NCBI GenBank assembly: GCA_020054205.1
Contig: JAGVLS010000032.1
Coordinates: 1 to 37,105 of the forward strand
DNA from: Candidatus Obscuribacterales bacterium
GTDB taxonomy: Bacteria > Cyanobacteriota > Vampirovibrionia > Obscuribacterales > Obscuribacteraceae
DNA: 37,105 nt
Direction of reading: 5' to 3'
The notes beneath the pieces were generated by a model. The model was not told the DNA's origin. It was given only the letters and a program-made list of their open reading frames with translations, and searched no databases. Positions 7,726 to 15,618 of this stretch are shown piece after piece. The translations under genes and the position numbers were made by a program. Each line of letters begins with the position of its first letter. Positions within the stretch are counted from its first letter, which is position 1.

Positions 7726-9282
7726 ATGACGACTGAGTCAAATCCAAATGTTGGGCTTAAACATTTTTCCAATGACCCCGAGGATTTTATTCCGCGCAGT
7801 GTCAATGAGTTCTACTTGCTCAGATTGGCTACAATGCCAGGTGTGCCTCCTGATCTGAAAGTGAATGTTCCTGGTAAATTGAAGTCACAACCAGAAGATT
7901 TCATTGTGGTGGAGCCAGTACTTACGGACTATCCTGGTTACAATCATAATGCACATCGCAATCGGATTCTCACGGTTGGCGATGACAGTGATTTACCTGG
8001 TCTCTATATTAACCCCAATCAAAAGAGCGTGAGAGGAGTTCGCTGTACGTTAGTGAAGCGGTGTTGGCAATTCTTTGCAGCGCGTGATGAGCTTGCTCGC
8101 ATGCTTAGCAGAATGTTGCGCCGAGATGTGCGTCCGGAAGACATCACCGCTTGTGGCATCAAAGATCGTTGGGCAGTCACTGCTCAGCAAATTCACATTG
8201 CCACGGTGAGCTACAATGAGCTTTGTCGCTTGCAATTTCCTGTCCGAGAGCCAGGTAGAGCATGGTTTTTCATCAAGGACGCTTACCCTATGCCTCAGGG
8301 TAGGCTCCACGATGGACAACACGGCAAAAATCATTTCGATATCCAGGTGCGCATGCCTGGTTGGTCCAAAAGCAAAATTGGTGCTTACATGGATCCACGT
8401 ATCGAATTGCTCCAAAGAAACCAGTGGCTGATGCCAAACTTTTACGGACGTCAGAGAATTGGTATCCGTCAGAATACTCACAAGATAGGACGCACACTTG
8501 TGACATTCGACCACCAAGCCCCTGAAGGCGTCGATCCCTTCATGAGCTCAGCTGAGGCTGCGGTGTTTTTCTTCCTGCATGAATTAACAGGCAGAGAACA
8601 TCCAATGGCTGAGGAAACGAGAAGGAAGATCAAAAAGTACTGGCTCTATAACTTTGACGCCATGGTTGACGAATTGAAGCGCGTATACAAACAGGCTAGT
8701 CTTGGCTTTGAGTATAAGCTTGCTTTGCGGCTTGCTGATACCTCCAGATTCCAAGGCGATTGCCAAAAAGTGCTGGCTTCAATCTTCAAGGACTCAAGCC
8801 TTTTGGTTGGAGCTTGGCAGTCATACTGGTGGAACCAGGCATTGGCTGTTATGCTCTACCATCTTGAGCAGATGCCTCTTCATGAAAGGAAGACCTTCTT
8901 TTCTGGACAGCTTAACACGGGCTACACGCCACATAGCCTAAAGATCCCATTGCTGATGGACACCGATGCCAGTCGCAACTACTACGGCTTGCTTGGCTTT
9001 GATCAGGCTTTGGATGATTTGTCGCATGCCGACGATTGGGTACGTGCTACATATTTGACTCCGCGTCCTGACAGACGAACTGGCGAACCAGGTGTCGGTC
9101 CGTGGCGTAGAGCATTTATTGGCATCGAAGATTGTCAGTTCAATATCGATGATGAGGTGTGTCATTGCTCGTTTGCCTTGTTTCGTGGCGGTTACGCAAC
9201 GAGCTTTTTGGGAACTTTGTTTGATATTAGCAATGATAAGAGTTCTAGCAGCGAGCCGGAGGAGGAAGTGGAGGCTGCTTAA
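7726..9282 (+). CDS. truD: tRNA pseudouridine synthase D (TruD/Pus7 family)
   Basis: TruD converts a uridine in tRNA (U13 of tRNA-Glu in E. coli) to pseudouridine. The family signatures appear in order: KSQPEDFIVVE near residue 53, the catalytic GIKDRWAVTAQ motif with Asp147, NHFDIQVR near 202, and NFYGRQRIG near 238. An S-WWNQAL segment comes later. At 518 residues it is far longer than E. coli TruD (about 350) and closer in size to archaeal and eukaryal Pus7. The extra length is partly an N-terminal 45 residues and a longer central domain. The C-terminus is acidic. The start at 7726 is chosen because AAAGAAAGGG ends 5 bases upstream. An earlier in-frame ATG at 7606 has no such site. It is followed by its own terminator. 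Confidence 0.93.
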   Translation: MTTESNPNVGLKHFSNDPEDFIPRSVNEFYLLRLATMPGVPPDLKVNVPGKLKSQPEDFIVVEPVLTDYPGYNHNAHRNRILTVGDDSDLPGLYINPNQKSVRGVRCTLVKRCWQFFAARDELARMLSRMLRRDVRPEDITACGIKDRWAVTAQQIHIATVSYNELCRLQFPVREPGRAWFFIKDAYPMPQGRLHDGQHGKNHFDIQVRMPGWSKSKIGAYMDPRIELLQRNQWLMPNFYGRQRIGIRQNTHKIGRTLVTFDHQAPEGVDPFMSSAEAAVFFFLHELTGREHPMAEETRRKIKKYWLYNFDAMVDELKRVYKQASLGFEYKLALRLADTSRFQGDCQKVLASIFKDSSLLVGAWQSYWWNQALAVMLYHLEQMPLHERKTFFSGQLNTGYTPHSLKIPLLMDTDASRNYYGLLGFDQALDDLSHADDWVRATYLTPRPDRRTGEPGVGPWRRAFIGIEDCQFNIDDEVCHCSFALFRGGYATSFLGTLFDISNDKSSSSEPEEEVEAA

Positions 9283-9331
9283 TTCTTATCTAGCCATTGC
9301 TTCATTGCGACTTGGGCGAAATGTCAATCGT

Positions 9332-9377
9332 AAGCAGGAGGGCAGGGCAGAACATGTCTTGCTCTCCTTGCTTTTCG
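9332..9377 (+). terminator. Terminator after truD
   Basis: AAGCAGGAGGGCA pairs, with some G-U pairs, with the segment GCTCTCCTTGCTT. TTTTCGATT follows. It lies 50 bases after the truD stop. Confidence 0.65.
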
Positions 9378-9424
9378 ATTGACTGGTTGCAAACAAAAAC
9401 GCAGAAACACCACGGAGAAAACTA

Positions 9425-9763
9425 ATGCCAAGTTCACTCTTTCACGCGGACAACGGAAGCCTCTCTGTCACCGATCGTCATGGCAGACCATTGCGTCGTG
9501 CGTATTTGGTAAGCCAAAGGAACAGCAGCGGCAATCGCAGAGTAGTCCGCGTGAAGAACGCGTTCGGGGGTTTCGAACACGAACATCCGGGCCATGCCGA
9601 AAGGAGAGATCTCTTTCGCTGGCGCAATACGTATGAGAAACGCTCCGAGCGACGGCTACGCGCCAGCGAAGAGGAGGAACAAGACCTTCTTCTTTTGGAT
9701 GAGCGCGAGGACGAACTGTGCATCGATGACGATTTGGACTTGGACGATACCAACCTCGAGTAG
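9425..9763 (+). CDS. Small protein with basic body and acidic tail
   Basis: I recognise no family. The 112-residue product is Arg-rich up to about residue 80 (GNRRVVRVKN, ERRDLFRWRN, KRSERRLRA). It then switches to a strongly acidic tail of Glu, Asp and Leu to the end (EEEEQD, DEREDE, DDDLDLDD). Such a charge split suggests binding of a nucleic acid or a basic partner, but this is inference. The start has GGAG 7 bases upstream and a terminator follows 40 bases after the stop. Together these favour this frame over overlapping open frames on both strands. Base composition is visibly more GC-rich than in most of the window. Confidence 0.7.
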   Translation: MPSSLFHADNGSLSVTDRHGRPLRRAYLVSQRNSSGNRRVVRVKNAFGGFEHEHPGHAERRDLFRWRNTYEKRSERRLRASEEEEQDLLLLDEREDELCIDDDLDLDDTNLE

Positions 9764-9801
9764 ATTGTCTTAGTTATCTGAATCGTCGAATTTGCTGGCA
9801 A

Positions 9802-9857
9802 AAGTGTAGGGGATACCAAAGACATTACGTCCAGCGGATCCCCATACACTTTTTTTT
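9802..9857 (+). terminator. Rho-independent terminator
   Basis: AAGTGTA-G-GGGAT (from 9802) pairs with ATCCCC-A-TACACTT (9838-9851) across a 24-base loop, and eight T residues follow. It closes the transcript of the gene at 9425-9763. Confidence 0.8.
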
Positions 9858-9910
9858 CACCCACACATCATGACAACCAAAAACAACAAGGGGTTCAAAA
9901 AGAAGAATTC

Positions 9911-10234
9911 ATGTTTTGGATAGCAATTGCCAAGTTTGTTGTAATCATTCTCTTAGCTAGCGTTATTCTTTTTTGGCTTTTTTACCGCCAGAGCCAGCTT
10001 GTAGAAGCATTGACACTAGCAAGAATCAGAGTCGGCAGGCGTTACAAACTAAGCACTACTGAAATTGCCAAAAGACTCGCACTCACTGTGCCTGAAGTGG
10101 AGCGAATTGAAAGCACAAAACGTAGCTGGTGGTTCAGAAGGAGAACCGAACAGCTCTACTTCGAGCACCTGGAAATGAACAGTAAGTGTGGCAGTCTAGT
10201 CGATCCGTGGATTCATCCGGTTCGCCTTGAGTAA
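9911..10234 (+). CDS. Small membrane protein with helix-turn-helix-like segment
   Basis: Function unknown. The first 27 residues form one membrane helix (FVVIILLASVILFWLF). The cytoplasmic part, residues 35-70, includes LSTTEIAKRLALTVPEVERIES. This has the spacing of a helix-turn-helix of the XRE/sigma-70-like type. A membrane-tethered DNA-binding protein is possible; a non-DNA-binding HTH is the alternative. The gene has AAGAAG a few bases before the ATG, a modest ribosome binding site. It stands alone between two terminators. Confidence 0.7.
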   Translation: MFWIAIAKFVVIILLASVILFWLFYRQSQLVEALTLARIRVGRRYKLSTTEIAKRLALTVPEVERIESTKRSWWFRRRTEQLYFEHLEMNSKCGSLVDPWIHPVRLE

Positions 10235-10263
10235 CTGCATCTGTCTTTCGGAATTTTTCTTTT

Positions 10264-10306
10264 ACAGAGAAGGGCAGGGTGCATAACCTTGCCCTTCTCT
10301 GTTTTT
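10264..10306 (+). terminator. Rho-independent terminator
   Basis: A perfect 13-base stem, ACAGAGAAGGGCA with TGCCCTTCTCTGT, encloses a 13-base loop and ends in TTTTT. It closes the preceding small membrane protein gene and lies just before the next ribosome binding site. Confidence 0.92.
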
Positions 10307-10322
10307 AGAAGGGAGGTAGTAA

Positions 10323-10520
10323 ATGCCTTACAAAATCGTCGCGTTTCAAAACTGTTCAAACTTTCCTGATGCAAAAGGGCAGATTGAACAACCAGCGATT
10401 AAAGTAACAATCTCAGAACCTAACTGGCAAGATTGTTACGAGCGGTGGATCAATATGCAAAATCCAACTGATTCGCCATTGTGGAAAAAAGGGGTTTTTG
10501 CCATTTGCGCGCCTAAATAA
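10323..10520 (+). CDS. Small protein, 65 residues, unknown
   Basis: I recognise no family. It is soluble, with no membrane segment, and contains several aromatic and Asn residues (FQNCSNFPDAKG, EPNWQDCYERW). The ribosome binding site AGGGAGGT lies 5 bases before the ATG and is among the best in the window. This is the main reason to believe it is translated. It is followed after 51 bases by another small gene with an equally strong site, suggesting a two-gene unit. Confidence 0.65.
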   Translation: MPYKIVAFQNCSNFPDAKGQIEQPAIKVTISEPNWQDCYERWINMQNPTDSPLWKKGVFAICAPK

Positions 10521-10571
10521 AAGGCAGCCAAAAGAAATAGAAAGCAAAAAAAATAGAAAGGAGGTGTGAAA

Positions 10572-10811
10572 ATGGACAGCGCAGAATATCAAAAGATTGG
10601 TAAGTACAAACTGTACGGAAAGTTCTGGGAAATGATCTTGGACGAAAAGATTCCGTGCTACAAGTTTATGGGTACTTTCATTGACTGTTTTTTTGGTGAT
10701 GAATTAGATCCAGATCCCGATGAAGTGAAGTCTTCGTATGCATTTGCTTTGTTAGAGTATGGACCATATGAGTGCAATAGTCCTGACTGTTGTGCTAAAG
10801 CTCAAAGCTGA
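10572..10811 (+). CDS. Small acidic Cys-containing protein, unknown
   Basis: This 79-residue product has no recognisable family. The middle is acidic (FFGDELDPDPDE) and the C-terminus has clustered cysteines (YECNSPDCCAKAQS), which could bind a metal or form disulfides. AAAGGAGGT stands 6 bases before the ATG at 10572. A GTG two codons earlier is in frame but directly abuts the Shine-Dalgarno site, so it cannot be the start. It probably shares a transcript with the gene at 10323-10520. Confidence 0.65.
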   Translation: MDSAEYQKIGKYKLYGKFWEMILDEKIPCYKFMGTFIDCFFGDELDPDPDEVKSSYAFALLEYGPYECNSPDCCAKAQS

Positions 10812-11556
10812 GTTTGATTTAAACAATTTGCTTGTAAGTATTTGACAGGTTTGAAAAGTCGATATGCATGTAATGCCGGCCAAAAAAATTAAAATTGAGA
10901 GCAGACAAATTATTGCTGGTCTGCTCTTCCGGCAAAATGTGTATAAGGCAATTTCTTTTTTTATTTTTTCCTTATTTTTCTCCATGTTTGTACTAGGCAA
11001 TATAGTATTATTAGGCGTTTTACACTCGCTGATCTTTCCCTAGAGATACTAAAAAGTGTGGCTACAAGATTTTATTGTAGCTGCGTCATGCCTACTACCC
11101 TGGCTACTTATCAGTGTTGGTTATTCTGTGTTCGATGTTCGAACATTAAGAGCTAAGAAAGACTCTAAAGCGAGAACCCAAAGTAAGTCAGAAAAATTGA
11201 AATTTTTCTGACTTACGAACAAATAACTGGTTTCTCCTGACAATTTACTTGCGTTCAACTAAATGTCTCCTGATGAAAGCTCGCAAAATTGTTAAGACGT
11301 AATAAGCGATAGTTAATTGGTTTTAGTCCTGATTTAAGCCTTATGGAGACTGCTTTATATCCAACGAATCGGCTAATTTATCATCAATATTTCTTTCACA
11401 TATCTGTTTAGAAAAAACTCCTCAAAGTAAATCTAATTCCCCACTTAAACCATTTGTTTTGTAGTCACAAGCTATAGAAGTTTTAGCTTGTCCATATCAA
11501 CCAGTTTCAACCTGTCCATTTAACTGTTCAAGATGCCTTGTCAGAAGGAGAAAACA
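10812..11556. other. Gene-free region with three inverted repeats
   Basis: No supported gene. A nested hairpin lies at 10874-10934: outer TGCCGG/CCGGCA and inner AGAGCAGAC/GTCTGCTCT. TGTTCGA-TGT-TCGAACA lies at 11129-11145, and repeat copy C at 11183-11216. A GTGGCTACAAG...TTGTAGCTGC hairpin lies near 11057-11086. The leftward ORF across 10752-11000 has no ribosome binding site and I do not call it. The promoter of the HAD gene at 11557 must lie in the last part. Confidence 0.5.
11183..11216. repeat. Palindromic repeat copy C
   Basis: GTAAGTCAGAAAAATT pairs perfectly with AATTTTTCTGACTTAC across 2 bases. It shares the GTCAGAAAAATT core with copies at 196-233 and 32727-32764 but not their flanks. 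It is thus either a diverged copy or a common terminator-like motif. Confidence 0.7.
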
Positions 11557-12600
11557 ATGACAGGACGCAATCGTGACACAAGCAAGCATGTTTCCAAGCA
11601 ATCACGAAATGCTGGTCGTCATCGGAACAAAACCCAAGAGATCGAATTGCTAGTAACCGATGCTGATGGAACAATGTGGTCCTTTTGGGATTACTTTGTT
11701 CCGGCTATGAGATTTGTTTTACCGACATTGGCAGACAAGCTTGGCGTTGACAAAGATGTGTTTGCGAAAGAAGTTGGCCGTGTGATGAGTGAAAAGGGTA
11801 CACACGAGTATCCTTGGGTACTGGAACACACATGTTACGCACGAGAGTTCAAAGGTTCACGACAAGAATTTGCCAATGAGTTTACTGTTCCTTTTTGGGC
11901 TGCATTGGACAAATATCGGGCAAAATACTTAGAGCTATTTCATGATGTGCGTGAAACTCTCGAGACGGTAAATAAACTTCGCAAGAAAGTGAAAGTAGCC
12001 ATTTTGTCTGACGCACCATATCATATGGCACTCACCCGTCCCACTCAGCTAGGTGTGACACATTTGTTTAGCGCGGTTTATGCACTCGATACGCCAGAGC
12101 CCATGTTATCATCGCTTGCCGATCCGTTTGATATCGAACATGGACGCATGAGAGTAAACAATTTCCTTCATGCCAATCATCGTTTTGATTCGGCTTGCTG
12201 CATGCCAAATGATTACGAAAAACCAGATCGACGCGGTTTGGCCAAAATCATTTCTGATTTTGGTGTTCATCCAAGTCGTGTTCTGTATATTGGCGATTCA
12301 TTGGCAAAGGATGGTGTTGTTGCCGAAAAGCTTGGTGTCAATTTCATCTGGGCTCGCTATGGTATCAACATGCCTGCTGAGTATAGGGCAATGATTGGAC
12401 ATGTGTTAAATCCAAGTGCAAGCCCAATTACTAATGGGCATAATACTACATACATTCCCAAGAATTTGCCACCAATGGTTGCTGAAGCTGCTTCATTTGC
12501 TGAAGTGCTCAATCATCTGACCGTGGAAGCAAAGCCAAAGAAGCGCAAGCACTTACCGCTTGCCACACAAAAAGCTTTGCCTCGCACGCCTGGGCACTAA
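11557..12600 (+). CDS. HAD-superfamily phosphatase, DxDGT type
   Basis: The product has 347 residues. All four HAD motifs are intact: VTDADGTMW (Asp35, Asp37), ILSDAP, the Lys of EKPDRRG and LYIGDSLAKDG. This fits a working Mg-dependent phosphohydrolase in the cytosol. A basic N-terminal tail of about 27 residues precedes the fold and a basic tail follows it (AKPKKRKHLPL). Both are unusual additions of unknown role. The start at 11557 has AAGGAG 7 bases upstream; an ATG 24 bases earlier does not. A membrane protein gene follows after 42 bases, probably in the same transcript. Confidence 0.87.
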   Translation: MTGRNRDTSKHVSKQSRNAGRHRNKTQEIELLVTDADGTMWSFWDYFVPAMRFVLPTLADKLGVDKDVFAKEVGRVMSEKGTHEYPWVLEHTCYAREFKGSRQEFANEFTVPFWAALDKYRAKYLELFHDVRETLETVNKLRKKVKVAILSDAPYHMALTRPTQLGVTHLFSAVYALDTPEPMLSSLADPFDIEHGRMRVNNFLHANHRFDSACCMPNDYEKPDRRGLAKIISDFGVHPSRVLYIGDSLAKDGVVAEKLGVNFIWARYGINMPAEYRAMIGHVLNPSASPITNGHNTTYIPKNLPPMVAEAASFAEVLNHLTVEAKPKKRKHLPLATQKALPRTPGH

Positions 12601-12642
12601 ATCCTGAGCGCGAAATATTGAATCCAAGAAAGGGATGCACAA

Positions 12643-13047
12643 ATGCTCACAAACTCAATAGCAATACCAATTGCTATTTGCGCTATACAGACTTTAATTA
12701 TCTGCGGTGTTTTAGCTATGCGTTATCACACAAACAAAAGTTTGTTTAAGAGCGTAAGAAATCTTCGTCCGGTAAGAAGTGGGTATTCGCTCATCAATGC
12801 TCATGCACCACTTTTCGACTTACTAGATAGAATTCCGTTTATCCGCCGCAGTGGACAAGGCAATGAAATAGACTACATGAAAGCATTTGGTCTCACAACT
12901 TTGCTTGTTCTTGCTGCCGAAATGCTGGTTTTACAGCCAGGACTTGTAACTATGCTCTGGCTAAGTAATGTTGCTTTATTTCTTTTATGCATCACAATGA
13001 TTGCACATCCGCGACTCAAAGCTGCCGGGCGAAGAAGCGCGCTTTAA
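12643..13047 (+). CDS. Small membrane protein, unknown
   Basis: This 134-residue protein has a membrane helix near residues 5-25 (IAIPIAICAIQTLIICGVL), a basic 55-residue loop, and two further hydrophobic stretches near 86-102 and 105-121. The C-terminus is basic (HPRLKAAGRRSAL). No family is recognised. AGAAAGGG stands 8 bases before the ATG. A clean terminator follows 44 bases after the stop, so the HAD gene and this one form a two-gene unit. Confidence 0.75.
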   Translation: MLTNSIAIPIAICAIQTLIICGVLAMRYHTNKSLFKSVRNLRPVRSGYSLINAHAPLFDLLDRIPFIRRSGQGNEIDYMKAFGLTTLLVLAAEMLVLQPGLVTMLWLSNVALFLLCITMIAHPRLKAAGRRSAL

Positions 13048-13090
13048 GAAACAGCTAAAACCAGCTAGAACATCAACATTCACCTTTGCT

Positions 13091-13140
13091 ATTGGACTGG
13101 TAGATCCGATCCTGTATGGATCTATCAGTCCAATATTTTT
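13091..13140 (+). terminator. Rho-independent terminator
   Basis: ATTGGACTG-G-TAGATCC pairs with GGATCTA-T-CAGTCCAAT. TTTTTCTTTTC follows. It closes the 11557-13047 unit. Confidence 0.88.
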
Positions 13141-13264
13141 CTTTTCATTCTTTCTTATTTCTTGTTTTTCTATTTCGAACCACTATTTTATATAGTATTT
13201 ACAAAGCCGAATAAATAAACCTGGGAAGCTTCTAGCCATCCAACAATATAAGGGGTCAATAAAG

Positions 13265-13299
13265 GAATATCGGGTATCGATAATCGATACCCGATATTC
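13265..13299. terminator. 35-base near-perfect palindrome, likely terminator of the M20 gene
   Basis: Two 17-base arms (GAATATCGGGTATCGAT / ATCGATACCCGATATTC) flank a single base. It lies 30 bases beyond the stop of the leftward dipeptidase gene and between convergent genes. No T run follows, so a protein-binding site or replication/cohesion site remains possible. Confidence 0.5.
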
Positions 13300-13328
13300 G
13301 AAATTAGACAAGACAACAGCTCTCGTCA

Positions 13329-14717
13329 TTATTGTCGCCCAAGCCGCTCCAAATAATAAATCACTGTTTTCATTCCATTGAAAAAATTGTCCAAATCAAA
13401 TTTTTCATTTGGTGAATGCATACGATCATCTGGCAAACCAAAACCCATTAACACAACAGGGGTTTTTAGTTTCGCAGCAAACAATCCAGCAATTGGAATT
13501 GTGCCACCCTCACGTGTAAATAAGGTTTTCTTGCCAAAAATCATATTTAAGGCAAAAGACGCCTCACTAACAAAACGATTATTAGTATCAACAAGAACAG
13601 CAGGAGCTGAATGCAAAATTTCAACTTCACTGCTTATTCCTTCCGGTGTCAATTTTGCCACATGTGCTTTTAACAAATCAGCAATCTCGTCTGGATCCAT
13701 ATTAGGTACGAGACGCATGCTGATTTTTGCTTTTGCACAAGCCGGAATAACAGTTTTTGCGCCCTCACCCGTAAAACCACCAATTATGCCATGCACATCA
13801 AGCGTTGGCTTAGCCCACATACGTTGCAATGCCGAAATACGTCTATCACCAATTAAACTTTTTGCACCAATTTCTTCTCTAAGCAATTTATTTTCATCAA
13901 AGGCAAGACTTGCCCATGATGTCAGTTCTGCCTGACTTGGAGATACAACTTGATCATAAAACTTTGGAATGCGAATATGCCCTTTGCTTGTTTTTAGTCC
14001 AGCAATAATTTGAGCAAGAGCATTCAATGGATTTGGTGCCACGCCACCATATACACCAGAATGCAAATCGCGATCGGGACCCTGACATTTTATTTCAGCA
14101 TAAACAATGCCTCGCAAGCCAGTAATAATTTTTGGCCAACCCAATTCAAACATAGCAGTATCACAAATAAGTACAGCGTCTGCTTTGAGCTTATCTTTAT
14201 TTAGCTCCTGCAAAACAAATTCGCTAATATGCTTGCCGCCAGATTCTTCTTCGCCCTCCAAAAGCATTTTGACATTAACAGGCAAATATCCATATGTAGC
14301 AAAATAACTATGAAGCGCTTTCAAGACAATATAAAGTTGACCTTTATCATCAGTTGCCCCACGAGCATAAATTTTATTTTCTCTTACCGTTGGCTCAAAA
14401 GGTCCTGATATCCATTCATTCAAAGGATCAGCCGGCTGCACATCATAGTGTCCATAAATCAATATAGTGGGCGCATCAACTTTGGCTTCCATCCACTGAG
14501 CATAAACTAAAGGATGTCTTTTGTCAGACTTTATGATTTCAACTTCACTCATTCCCATTGACTCTAATTCATGGGCAACAAATTCTGCTGCTTTTAAAAC
14601 ATCACCTGTATGTTCTGGCAAAGTACTAATACTTGGAATAGCTAGAAATTCTTTCAACCCATTTAAAAATCGGTCACGATTACGATCAACATAATCAGTT
14701 GGACTAACAGTTCTCAT
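13329..14717 (-). CDS. M20-family metallodipeptidase
   Basis: A 462-residue zinc peptidase of the M20 (PepV/carnosinase/DapE-like) family, cleaving dipeptides or N-acyl amino acids in the cytosol. Metal and catalytic motifs are all present: YGHYDVQPADP (His90), RGATDDKGQ (Asp123), LLEGEEESGG (catalytic Glu, residues 156-158), LICDT, and MHSPNEKF near the C-terminus. DLHSGVYGGVAPNP marks the dimerisation domain. Length and motif spacing match the clade usually annotated as dipeptidase rather than ArgE or DapE. The start at 14717 is chosen because GAGGGGAG stands 6 bases upstream; the open frame continues 16 codons further without such a site. It is a single gene. Confidence 0.92.
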   Translation of the reverse strand: MRTVSPTDYVDRNRDRFLNGLKEFLAIPSISTLPEHTGDVLKAAEFVAHELESMGMSEVEIIKSDKRHPLVYAQWMEAKVDAPTILIYGHYDVQPADPLNEWISGPFEPTVRENKIYARGATDDKGQLYIVLKALHSYFATYGYLPVNVKMLLEGEEESGGKHISEFVLQELNKDKLKADAVLICDTAMFELGWPKIITGLRGIVYAEIKCQGPDRDLHSGVYGGVAPNPLNALAQIIAGLKTSKGHIRIPKFYDQVVSPSQAELTSWASLAFDENKLLREEIGAKSLIGDRRISALQRMWAKPTLDVHGIIGGFTGEGAKTVIPACAKAKISMRLVPNMDPDEIADLLKAHVAKLTPEGISSEVEILHSAPAVLVDTNNRFVSEASFALNMIFGKKTLFTREGGTIPIAGLFAAKLKTPVVLMGFGLPDDRMHSPNEKFDLDNFFNGMKTVIYYLERLGRQ

Positions 14718-14974
14718 AACAACTCCCCTCTCTGCAGTTGAATAAGTTTTAGAGACAGAAGTCAATGAAAATTTATCGGAGTTATTGATATAGAAAGTGT
14801 TTGTTAGAAGTTAAGGTTGAATTTTTAAAATTGAAATTTATAAAACAAAAATACTTAGTTAAACTATGAATGCTAAGAGAGAAGAGTCAATTCTTTTCTT
14901 CGTCCACCGATAGTTAAATATGTATTTGACAAATCATCTCATTTTGCGCGGCTACGCTAGCAAAATAAAAATCG

Positions 14975-15334
14975 CTACTTGGCTTGATGAGTTAGTCCGT
15001 GCAAATAAGCATCTAAAGTTTCGCTATGTCCAATACAAATGATTTTGCGAATAAACTCATTGCGAAAATGCATAGTAATTTGAAAATTATCCCAGCGAAT
15101 GGCATACATGCCATCGATATCTTCAAAGATTATCGTGCCGCCAGTATTAGCTGGTACATTTATTTTTTGGATGCCATGGGAAGCAAATCCTTCTTTTGTC
15201 CAAACGCGCACACCTTTGCATGGGCATTTGCCAGGCAATAATTCCATATCGCCACGAATTGTCGTATCACGTTCTTTTGAAGAATCCGGCAACTGAACGT
15301 GTAACCACTGACGGTGGGTCTGACTTAATAACAT
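14975..15334 (-). CDS. Small protein, possibly the 3' part of a split gene
   Basis: Unrecognised. The sequence GKCPCKGVRVWTKEGF and the beta-rich GGTIIFEDIDGMYAIRWDN suggest a small SH3/KOW-like barrel. This is a visual impression only. It overlaps the preceding small ORF by 68 bases in another frame. No good ribosome binding site is seen at 15334: GAGG is 10 bases away. A start at 15247 (MELLPG) is an alternative. Either the two genes overlap, or a one-base change split one gene of about 170 residues. Transcription should come from the Fur-box promoter near 15600. Confidence 0.55.
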   Translation of the reverse strand: MLLSQTHRQWLHVQLPDSSKERDTTIRGDMELLPGKCPCKGVRVWTKEGFASHGIQKINVPANTGGTIIFEDIDGMYAIRWDNFQITMHFRNEFIRKIICIGHSETLDAYLHGLTHQAK

Positions 15335-15482
15335 CGCTGGCGCGCCTCACTAACATATTGCCTGATACATAAAATCCAAGATAAATACCTGGCTGCAAAG
15401 GGCGCACTGTTTCAAGCTCATCTTTTGGATCATCTGCTTTCATTCCATGCGCATGATTGGAAGTTTTTCTGTCTGGATTCAT
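15267..15482 (-). CDS. Small protein downstream of a Fur-like operator
   Basis: This 71-residue product has no recognised family. Its most protein-like stretch is LQPGIYLGFYVSGNMLVRRASD. The ATG at 15482 has GAGG 5 bases upstream. The open frame could extend to a TTG at 15530, which has no ribosome binding site. A strong sigma-70-type promoter and a palindromic operator lie 75-135 bases upstream. It overlaps the next ORF by 68 bases in a different frame and may be the 5' half of one split gene. Confidence 0.55.
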   Translation of the reverse strand: MNPDRKTSNHAHGMKADDPKDELETVRPLQPGIYLGFYVSGNMLVRRASDVIKSDPPSVVTRSVAGFFKRT

Positions 15483-15555
15483 ACATGCCTCAATCACTCT
15501 CTGCCGAAAAACAATTTGTTTTTCTTGCAATCACAGTACAACAATTTCTCATTTT

Positions 15556-15576
15556 AATTGAGAACTATTCTCAATT
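15556..15576 (-). promoter_or_regulatory. Fur-family-like operator
   Basis: AATTGAGAA-CTA-TTCTCAATT is a perfect 9-base inverted repeat. Its core TGAGAAC-T-ATTCTCA matches the 7-1-7 layout of Fur-family sites (TGAGAAT-N-ATTCTCA type) with one difference. It lies 13 bases downstream of the leftward -10 box, so a bound repressor would block the start site. No Fur gene is in the window. Confidence 0.6.
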
Positions 15577-15588
15577 AGATTTCATGCC

Positions 15589-15618
15589 AGGATACATGTT
15601 TAGCCATCATACTGTCAA
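15589..15618 (-). promoter_or_regulatory. Sigma-70-type promoter, leftward
   Basis: Read leftward, a perfect TTGACA (-35, at 15613-15618) is followed after 18 bases by TATCCT (-10, at 15589-15594). The palindromic operator then spans the expected start site. It would drive the small genes at 15482-14975. It is the best-looking promoter I found in the window. Confidence 0.65.

Noticed and set aside
9478..9864. 128-residue minus-strand ORF rich in Ser and Arg
   Set aside because: Its Ser/Arg runs are the complement of the Glu/Asp tail of the rightward gene, it has no ribosome binding site and it runs through a plus-strand terminator.
10752..11000. 82-residue minus-strand ORF with a hydrophobic stretch
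   Set aside because: It spans a hairpin and the end of a supported plus-strand gene, and has no Shine-Dalgarno site.
11129..11145. LexA/SOS box
   Set aside because: TGTTCGA-TGT-TCGAACA is palindromic, but the half-site order does not match the CGAAC-N4-GTTCG consensus, and no SOS gene follows.
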